From contig JAUWLI010000173.1 of NCBI GenBank assembly GCA_030613765.1, positions 1 to 6,555 of the forward strand: a stretch of DNA of 6,555 nucleotides. The letters are read 5' to 3'. This DNA is from Phycisphaerae bacterium. GTDB lineage: Bacteria; Planctomycetota; Phycisphaerae; Sedimentisphaerales; SG8-4. The notes under the pieces are model-generated. The model was not told where the DNA came from and made no database searches. It was given only the letters and a program-made list of their open reading frames with translations. Both the position numbers and the translations under genes were made by a program. Shown here piece by piece: positions 1-5,469 of this stretch. The stretch's first letter is position 1, and every line of letters starts with the position of its first letter.

Positions 1-1297
1 TTCGTTCAAATTGAGTGGCGACATTACCTAAAAGCACAAACTGAGTCAGAGGACCGGAATAATCAAAGTTAGACATCGCTGGCTTCCCTCCTTTGCAGGC
101 ATCGAGCCATTCACGCTCATGGCCTCTCGAACGCGGCAGCGACAACGGGGGGCCCTGGAAGTCCTCGAACTTATCTTTCGGGAGCAAGCTAAAGGAAGTG
201 TTGTGCCCCGTTGAGTGTAACATACCTTTCGAACCCACGATAAGGCAGCCGGCATGGTCCTGCCATTTCTTCTCACCGGCGTCACCCCAATCGAGCCGTC
301 GGCCCATTACCTTCTCGATAAGTCCTCGAGGCCCTGGAGCGTGGCCGCCGCCGTTATACCAGTTTATTCTGACCGGCGGCATATCTGCTCTTGCAGGAAA
401 GTCATAGTGTATAATTTCCCGTTTTGGAAATGTCGCCTTGTGGAAGCCGGATACTTCAGCTTGCAGTCGAATCCGCCTTTCACCTGAAATAGGAGAATCA
501 GCTTTCCAGAGTGAATCGAGCTTAAGAGCTTTGAAAGGTAAGTTCATCGTATGGGAGGCCCAGTTCCCCAATTGATTCGTGCCAAAGTCGCGCCAGCCGT
601 GCCACCCGCTGAGCCAGCGGGAATTATACGGCCGATACGCCGCCGGACCGAGCCAAAGGTCCCACTTCAGATAATCCGGCAGGTCGTGGACCTTACTGGG
701 ATATGGCCGCTCGCCCGGTCCACCACCTGTATTCCAGGCATGGACATCCCGGATTTCACCAAGCACGCCTGCCTGAATAATCTCGACAGCCCGGCGGAAG
801 CCCTGGCTCGCCGTACCCTGATTACCCATCTGGGTAGCTACTTTGTGCTTTGCCGCCAACTGTTGAAGAACACGCGCTTCCTGAAGGTTATGCGTTAGCG
901 GCTTCTCGCAAAAGACATGCTTACCCATTTTAATTGCCATTGCAGATGCGACAGCATGAATATGGTCGGGTGTGGCGATGACGACTGCGTCGATTTGTTT
1001 GTCCATTTCACTAAGCATCTTACGAAAGTCATGATACTTTTTGGCTTTCGGGATTTCCTTGAACGAGCCGCTGGCCTTTCGTTCATTAACATCGCACATC
1101 GCCACAACATTTCCCCCCACTCTTGGAATTGCACCTACAAACCAGCTTCCGCGGCCGCCTACGCCAATAAGCGCAATATTAAGCTTTTCATTTGCCTCGT
1201 AACTGAAAGCTGCCCGGCTGTCTTTCAGAATTAACAAACCTAATCCACTAAGTGCAGTATTGCTGAGAAAAGTACGACGATTGATTTGCCGCTCCAT
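1..1297 (-). CDS. Tat-exported Gfo/Idh/MocA-family NAD(P)-dependent oxidoreductase (C-terminus cut by window edge)
   Basis: Reading the minus strand from the ATG at 1295-1297 gives 432 uninterrupted codons that run off the left edge with no stop. The N-terminus has a twin-arginine signal: NRRTFLS at residues 6-12, a hydrophobic stretch at 14-24, and a likely cleavage site near Ala29-Ala30. A Rossmann fold follows, with the dinucleotide loop GVGGRG at 45-50, CDVN at 68-71, ATPDHIHA at 108-115 and the family EKP at 131-133, whose lysine is the usual catalytic residue. The alpha/beta substrate domain contains GTNQLGNWASHTMNLPF at 239-255, where His249 is probably in the active site. The C-terminal segment WLDACKGGKPAMSNFDYSG (397-415) is typical of these proteins, so only a few tens of residues should be missing. 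Family members oxidise or reduce sugars, inositols and related polyols; some exported relatives (GH109) cleave glycosides through an NAD-dependent redox step. Tat export allows folding with cofactor before secretion. The substrate is unknown. The gene is divergent from the beta-propeller gene. Confidence 0.93.
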   Translation of the reverse strand, partial: MERQINRRTFLSNTALSGLGLLILKDSRAAFSYEANEKLNIALIGVGGRGSWFVGAIPRVGGNVVAMCDVNERKASGSFKEIPKAKKYHDFRKMLSEMDKQIDAVVIATPDHIHAVASAMAIKMGKHVFCEKPLTHNLQEARVLQQLAAKHKVATQMGNQGTASQGFRRAVEIIQAGVLGEIRDVHAWNTGGGPGERPYPSKVHDLPDYLKWDLWLGPAAYRPYNSRWLSGWHGWRDFGTNQLGNWASHTMNLPFKALKLDSLWKADSPISGERRIRLQAEVSGFHKATFPKREIIHYDFPARADMPPVRINWYNGGGHAPGPRGLIEKVMGRRLDWGDAGEKKWQDHAGCLIVGSKGMLHSTGHNTSFSLLPKDKFEDFQGPPLSLPRSRGHEREWLDACKGGKPAMSNFDYSGPLTQFVLLGNVATQFER

Positions 1298-1301
1298 AAT
1301 T

Positions 1302-1312
1302 CCTCACCCCTT
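1302..1312 (-). promoter_or_regulatory. Ribosome binding site of the Gfo/Idh/MocA gene
   Basis: On the minus strand the bases just upstream of the ATG read AAGGGGTGAGG followed by AATT and ATG. Either the AAGGGG part (9-nt spacing) or the GAGG part (4-nt spacing) can pair with the 16S 3' end. This fixes the start at 1297, and the Tat signal begins exactly there. Confidence 0.7.
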
Positions 1313-1648
1313 TCTTGCCAGGATAGTTCTCATTTCGTTCCATTTCCGCCAGTGGCAGACCAGCCTTATATCCCGGAATTTTACCAGTTCAAACTGAGTA
1401 ATGCAAACTATTTAAGGATGGTTTACGTCTTCTAAGCAGCGTTTCAATCCATTAGTGCGGTAGTCGGTTTCCCCCAAAACAGCTTGTACTAACAACAAAA
1501 ATGTGCTAAACTGCCAAATTACAGGCTCGTTAAGGTAACTCTGCGAATCTAATGTGAAAGTTCAGGATAAGATAAATACTGTTGCCGACTCATAGTGGGG
1601 AGGCCAAACCAATTAGTCGAGGATCGGGTTTATTTGGATTTTTCAGAC

Positions 1649-1653
1649 AGGAG
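1649..1653 (+). promoter_or_regulatory. Ribosome binding site deciding the start of the beta-propeller gene
   Basis: AGGAG lies 6 nt before the ATG at 1660, an ideal spacing. It selects this ATG over the in-frame TTG at 1582, and a signal peptide starts right at this ATG. Confidence 0.85.
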
Positions 1654-1659
1654 TTAAAC

Positions 1660-2901
1660 ATGTGCAAAATGAGATGCCTGGTAGTAATGGTCGTCTTTTC
1701 GTTGGGAATGTGCGTATCGTCGCTTAGCGCGGCCGATGATGCCGCCGAGTGGCCCTGGTGGCGGGGAACCAATCACGATGGCAAATCTCCTGACACCGGC
1801 TTGCTGAAAGAATGGCCGGCCGAAGGCCCCAAACTGCTGTGGCAAGTTAACGACATCGGTAAAGGTTTTTCAACTGTTGCGGTCAGTAGCGGTCTGATTT
1901 ACACAACGGGCGACGTTGACGACAAACTCATGCTATTCGCTTTCGATATGAATGGAAAACCTAAGTGGAAAATCCCGGTCGACAAGGCCTATACCAGGAG
2001 CCATCCCGGCTCGCGGTCGACTCCCACGATTGATGGCGACAGGCTTTACCTTCTGTCCGGCAACGGAATTTTTGCATCTTTAAATGCCAAGACCGGCAGG
2101 CAGAACTGGTCCAAAGACCTGCGAAGCTTTGGCGGGCGGCCAGGCGGATGGGGGTACGCCGAATCAGTCCTGATTTACAATGACCTCGCCATCGTCAAAC
2201 CCGGCGGCGATAACTGTATTATGGCTTTCGATAAGAACACCGGAGACACAGTATGGCAGAGCAAGGGCTTCAAGGCCGGTCCGGAATACAGCTCCTGTGT
2301 CCCCGTTACACATGACCAGGTGCCTATGATAGCGACCGGCACCCGTGCAGGTGTTGTGGGCGTCTCGGCAAAGACCGGCGACCTCTTGTGGAATAACAGT
2401 TGGTGCACTAACAATACTGCTAATTGTCCCGACCCCATATACGCCGATGGTCTCGTCTTTTGGGCCAACGGGTATGGCAAAGGCGGCATCTGCCTGAAGC
2501 TAAGCACATCTGACGGTAAGGTATCAGCTCACCAGGCATGGACGACCAAGGACATGGTCTGCCATCATGGTGGTTATATCGTCCACGAAGGCCACCTCTA
2601 TGGTAATCACAGCGGCGGTTTTTCGTGCCTCGAATTAAAGACTGGTCAGAAAAAATGGCACGAAAAAGCGGTGGGCAAGGGCTCACTGTGCTTTGCAGAT
2701 GGGATGCTCTATCTCTTCGGGGAAAGAGGCGGCAGAGCAGCCCTGGCAACGTGCTCGCCTGATGGTATGGAGGTCAAAGGGACAGTGACCGTCCAGGGCA
2801 GCGGACCAAGCTGGGCCCATCCCGTCGTCATAGGTGGACGATTGTACCTGCGATATGCCGACAACCTTTACTGCTTTGACGTTAAGGCCGGGAAATCATA
2901 A
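1660..2901 (+). CDS. Secreted PQQ-like beta-propeller repeat protein
   Basis: The 413-residue protein starts with a Sec signal peptide: MCKMR, a hydrophobic core at about 7-20, and likely cleavage after SLSA (residue 24). The LGMC near Cys18 is a poor lipobox, so it is probably not a lipoprotein. The mature part begins with WPWWRG (31-36), a hallmark of the large family of PQQ-like propellers common in Planctomycetota. At least five blades show the A-x-D/x-x-TG-x-x-x-W pattern, with tryptophans near 103, 150, 199, 244 and 333, and a partial blade closes the C-terminus (LYCFDVKAG). A CHHGG motif sits at 301-305. It has about 10 cysteines in the mature chain but no adjacent Cys pair, and it is shorter than quinoprotein alcohol dehydrogenases (about 600 residues), so it is unlikely to be a classical PQQ dehydrogenase. 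BamB-like annotation is also possible but not supported by context. Role: envelope-located, ligand or cofactor unknown. The start rests on the AGGAG site. Confidence 0.88.
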   Translation: MCKMRCLVVMVVFSLGMCVSSLSAADDAAEWPWWRGTNHDGKSPDTGLLKEWPAEGPKLLWQVNDIGKGFSTVAVSSGLIYTTGDVDDKLMLFAFDMNGKPKWKIPVDKAYTRSHPGSRSTPTIDGDRLYLLSGNGIFASLNAKTGRQNWSKDLRSFGGRPGGWGYAESVLIYNDLAIVKPGGDNCIMAFDKNTGDTVWQSKGFKAGPEYSSCVPVTHDQVPMIATGTRAGVVGVSAKTGDLLWNNSWCTNNTANCPDPIYADGLVFWANGYGKGGICLKLSTSDGKVSAHQAWTTKDMVCHHGGYIVHEGHLYGNHSGGFSCLELKTGQKKWHEKAVGKGSLCFADGMLYLFGERGGRAALATCSPDGMEVKGTVTVQGSGPSWAHPVVIGGRLYLRYADNLYCFDVKAGKS

Positions 2902-2971
2902 CGGTTGTCACAGAGCAAGCGTATGGGTGGTGCAAAACCTTTTCGTATCCGCAGCGTCTTTTCAGCGAGAA
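2902..2971. other. Convergent gap with no clear terminator
   Basis: Seventy bases separate the stop of the beta-propeller gene from the stop of the symporter gene, which face each other. A GC-rich hairpin followed by a T-run is absent on both strands; only a short direct repeat CAGCG (in 2952-2966) is visible. Termination may be Rho-dependent or transcripts may overlap. Confidence 0.5.
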
Positions 2972-4504
2972 TCATTTTCTTCCCGCTGCAATGCCTCGGT
3001 TCCGGTTCGTTAGCCCGAAAAGACAAGCAACTACGCACAGGGCCGTTGTCCCAACCCCACCGATGGTGATCTTGTCGAGATTACACTGAATCCAGTGCCA
3101 TGATTGCGGCAGATATTCGGTCACAAAATCATGTCGTATAAAGGTTGCCCAGCCGATTACGGCGATACTTGCCCCGATCGACACAAGACCCTGCCACAAA
3201 CGCAGCCGTACCCGTATTAACGACAAAAGAAATAGACCCAATGTCCCTCCGCCAAAGATTGCCGACATCTGCCACCATACATCCAGAGCGCTCTTTGCAT
3301 TAATCATCAAAAGGGCAAAACCGATTCCCAACAGTCCCCATACCACCGTCATCGAACGCAGAAACAGCATGCTGGCTTTCTCCCCGATATCCGGAATAAA
3401 ATACCGCTTGGTAAAATCCAGCAGCAGAACCGTTGCCGAGCAATTCAACGCCGAGTCCACGGTACTCATTGCCGCCGCGAGAATTGCAGCGATGATTAAT
3501 CCCTTCAAACCTGCGGGCAGATCTGTGGCGATGAAATATGGGAAAACCTGGTCACCCTTGGTTATACCCGTACCCAGCGCATGTTCCGGCGAAGAGTAAA
3601 AGGCAAAAAGAGTTGTTCCGATATAGAGGAAAACCGCAGTCAGGGGTATATATATCAGCATGGCAATCCAGACTGACCGCTTCGCCTCCCGTTCGGTGGC
3701 AACGGAACAGTATTTCTGAACAAAATTCTGGTCCGCCAGCAGGTTCCGCAGGTTCTCTGCAACGCCAAAAATAATCATCACCCATATCGTTCGGTTGGCC
3801 AGATTTTCCTGGGTATTAAGAGAAAGCTTCCAACTTCCGAAGCTGAACTTGCCTTGTTCGATAGCCGCTTGTATTAAGGGTTCCGGCCCTGAGAAGACAT
3901 AGTAGGATAAACTAACCGCGCAGAACAGAACACCTATAATCATAACCGCTGATTGCATAACGTCCGTCCAAATCACGGCCTCCATACCGCCCATCAGTGT
4001 ATATATGATGGTCACCACACCGATGATTATGATTACAAAACGAATGTCCCAGTGAACAAACGTACTCAGCAACAGGCTGGCAAGGTAAAGAATTACAGCA
4101 ACCCGGCAGACCATATAGAGCACAAACGCCAATGCGGCATACACTCGCCCCCAGGAACCAAGCCTCTCTTCCAGAAAAGAGTAAACGGAAATCAGTCGGG
4201 TTTTTCGATAATACGGCACGGCATATTTGCAGACCAGCCAGGCAACGGGAAGAATGCATAACGCAAAAATCATGGGATGCCAGTTTGATTCGAATGCCAT
4301 GCCCGGCGTGGCGATATATGAAATACTGCTCGTATATGCGCTCATCACAGCCAGCCCGGCCGCCCACGCAGGAATCGAACGGCCTGCGACCATGAATTGC
4401 TCTGCCGTACGGCACTTACGTCTGTAGTACAAACCCATCCCAATCAGAACGCAGGCATAAAGAACCAAAATGCCGATATCAATTTTATCGAGACTGCCAT
4501 GCAC
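2972..4504 (-). CDS. Sodium:solute symporter, SSS (SLC5-like) family
   Basis: The 510-residue, very hydrophobic protein has about 13 membrane helices, as usual for the LeuT-fold SSS family, and would import a solute with Na+ across the inner membrane. Family marks include GRSIPAWAAG (41-50) leading to the first broken helix, IWTDVMQ (178-184), ADQNFVQKY (257-265) and AAAMSTVDSALN (343-354). By eye alignment to the sialic acid transporter SiaT, Ser347/Thr348 match the Na2-site Ser342/Ser343, Asp181 matches Asp182, and Arg134 falls where SiaT Arg135 holds the substrate carboxylate; Asp350 replaces the Ser345 of the Na3 site. A carboxylated substrate is therefore plausible but not shown. The start is GTG at 4504, since no in-frame ATG lies nearby upstream and an in-frame TGA sits at 4526-4528. 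It is the last gene of the operon, 26 bp after the aldolase. Other SSS substrates (sugars, polyols, amino acids) remain possible. Confidence 0.93.
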   Translation of the reverse strand: MHGSLDKIDIGILVLYACVLIGMGLYYRRKCRTAEQFMVAGRSIPAWAAGLAVMSAYTSSISYIATPGMAFESNWHPMIFALCILPVAWLVCKYAVPYYRKTRLISVYSFLEERLGSWGRVYAALAFVLYMVCRVAVILYLASLLLSTFVHWDIRFVIIIIGVVTIIYTLMGGMEAVIWTDVMQSAVMIIGVLFCAVSLSYYVFSGPEPLIQAAIEQGKFSFGSWKLSLNTQENLANRTIWVMIIFGVAENLRNLLADQNFVQKYCSVATEREAKRSVWIAMLIYIPLTAVFLYIGTTLFAFYSSPEHALGTGITKGDQVFPYFIATDLPAGLKGLIIAAILAAAMSTVDSALNCSATVLLLDFTKRYFIPDIGEKASMLFLRSMTVVWGLLGIGFALLMINAKSALDVWWQMSAIFGGGTLGLFLLSLIRVRLRLWQGLVSIGASIAVIGWATFIRHDFVTEYLPQSWHWIQCNLDKITIGGVGTTALCVVACLFGLTNRNRGIAAGRK

Positions 4505-4513
4505 AATTTTTCG

Positions 4514-4517
4514 CCTT
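4514..4517 (-). promoter_or_regulatory. Ribosome binding site of the symporter gene (GTG start)
   Basis: AAGG on the minus strand lies 9 nt before GTG at 4504. The ATG that overlaps this GTG region (4498-4500) is out of frame, so the GTG is the best start. Confidence 0.55.
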
Positions 4518-4530
4518 ATCCGAACTCATT

Positions 4531-5466
4531 CTATTCTTTCTGCATAATGCCCAGCTCTTCGATGTGTCGGCGAATTACTTTGCGCTCTGTACGACGGAAA
4601 CGGTGAAACGGCTCCGCTAAAAAATCATTGCAAATACCCATACATGAAAGCGCGCACTTAAGCCCCTTCAAATAACTCGATTCGTATTTTCCCACACCGT
4701 AAATGGCCTTACTGATTTTCATCACCTTTTTATGAAGTGCCTCGACCGTCGACATATCCTTTGAACTCGCTGCATTATAAAGGTCAACATAAAGATTCGG
4801 AACCAGGTTAGCACCGCCACAGACACTACCATGAGCACCCGCTAAAACCGTTTCAGCAAGAAGCTCCTCCTGCCCTATCAGAAGCGAGAAATCGGGCTGC
4901 TTCTTTAGCAGCAACAGCAACTGGCGGAAATAATCCATATCTCCGGAGCTCTCCTTTATACCGACAATGCCGGTTATGGCAGCCGCAGCCCGCACGGTCT
5001 CAGGCTCAAAAACCAGCTTCGTATAGCTTGGCATGTTATAAAGGAACAATGGCAGCGGCAGTTCAGGCATTAGATGCTCAAGATACTCGAGCAGTTCCCC
5101 CTGACCTGCGGGAAAGTAATATGGTGGCGCCAGCACAACAGCTTGTGCCCCGGCATCTTTTGCTTTACAGGCAATGTTTACCGACTCCACAAAGCATGTG
5201 TCGGTTATTCCGACCAATAACGGAACACGCCCCTTAACCTGTGCGCAAACACGCTTAATCAGTTCGCATCGCAGACGCTGACTAAGACTCGGCGCTTCAC
5301 CCGTTGTCCCTAAGATAAACAAACCATGCACACCACCGGCCAGAATGTGCTCAATCAGCCGCTCAAGACCGGCCACATCGAGAGTATCTCGGTCAAGAAG
5401 CGGCGTGACCATCGGCGGAATGATACCGCGTAGCGGCCTCGGTAATACGTTCGAGCTCGATTCCAT
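4531..5466 (-). CDS. DHDPS/N-acetylneuraminate lyase-family class I aldolase, substrate unknown
   Basis: The 311-residue length fits the DapA/NanA family of cytoplasmic (beta/alpha)8-barrel enzymes, which bind a 2-oxo acid (usually pyruvate) as a Schiff base. Visible marks are GTTGE at 53-57 (Thr54/Thr55 equal E. coli DapA Thr44/Thr45), APPYYFP at 113-119, YNMP at 143-146 with catalytic Tyr143, and GIKESSG at 169-175 with Schiff-base Lys171. DapA Arg138, which binds the aspartate semialdehyde carboxylate, corresponds to Tyr148 (PSYTK), so lysine biosynthesis is unlikely. At the NanA sugar-binding motif (Asp191-Glu192) this protein has Gln199-Glu200 in GQEEL, so it is not an ordinary sialic acid lyase either. 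A sugar-acid or hydroxy-oxo-acid aldolase/dehydratase is likely. The ATG lies 3 bp after the stop of the URO-D-like gene and 26 bp of spacer precede the symporter start, so the three are probably co-transcribed and co-translated. Confidence 0.93.
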   Translation of the reverse strand: MESSSNVLPRPLRGIIPPMVTPLLDRDTLDVAGLERLIEHILAGGVHGLFILGTTGEAPSLSQRLRCELIKRVCAQVKGRVPLLVGITDTCFVESVNIACKAKDAGAQAVVLAPPYYFPAGQGELLEYLEHLMPELPLPLFLYNMPSYTKLVFEPETVRAAAAITGIVGIKESSGDMDYFRQLLLLLKKQPDFSLLIGQEELLAETVLAGAHGSVCGGANLVPNLYVDLYNAASSKDMSTVEALHKKVMKISKAIYGVGKYESSYLKGLKCALSCMGICNDFLAEPFHRFRRTERKVIRRHIEELGIMQKE

Positions 5467-5469
5467 GTT

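Larger units (their letters stand above)
1298..1659. other. Divergent intergenic region between the oxidoreductase and beta-propeller genes
   Basis: This 362-bp stretch has no convincing gene. It must hold promoters for both divergent genes, but I find no strong sigma-70 pair. The best candidate on the plus strand is TTGTAC (1484-1489), 17 nt, then TAAACT (1507-1512) with an upstream TG extension; it matches consensus poorly and is only a guess. An in-frame TTG at 1582 could extend the plus-strand gene by 26 codons, but those codons look non-coding and have no ribosome binding site. CATTTC occurs twice (around 1331 and 1341), too short to call an operator. No long inverted repeat or riboswitch-like fold was seen. 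Confidence 0.6.

Noticed and set aside
551..1234. Plus-strand open frames of 105-115 codons (551-898 and 917-1234)
   Set aside because: They lie antisense to the Gfo/Idh/MocA gene, whose frame shows clear family motifs throughout; the plus-strand translations resemble nothing recognisable.
1441..1465. GTTTCAATCC, which resembles the start of some CRISPR repeats
   Set aside because: It occurs once, with no repeat-spacer periodicity nearby.
1484..1512. TTGTAC-17 nt-TAAACT as a promoter for the beta-propeller gene
   Set aside because: The match to sigma-70 consensus is weak and such patterns arise often by chance in A/T-rich intergenic DNA; kept only as a note in the intergenic entry.
1582..1659. 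Extension of the beta-propeller gene to the TTG at 1582
   Set aside because: No ribosome binding site, and it would bury the signal peptide behind 26 polar residues; the ATG at 1660 has AGGAG at ideal spacing.
2175..2749. Two minus-strand open frames of about 110 codons
   Set aside because: Antisense to the beta-propeller gene, whose repeat pattern continues across the whole stretch.
3912..4415. Minus-strand open frame of 167 codons
   Set aside because: It is a shifted frame inside the symporter gene, rich in Cys, Arg and Gly, with no family motif.
4531..5466. Naming the aldolase dapA or nanA
   Set aside because: The DapA Arg138 equivalent is Tyr and the NanA Asp191 equivalent is Gln, so neither symbol is justified.
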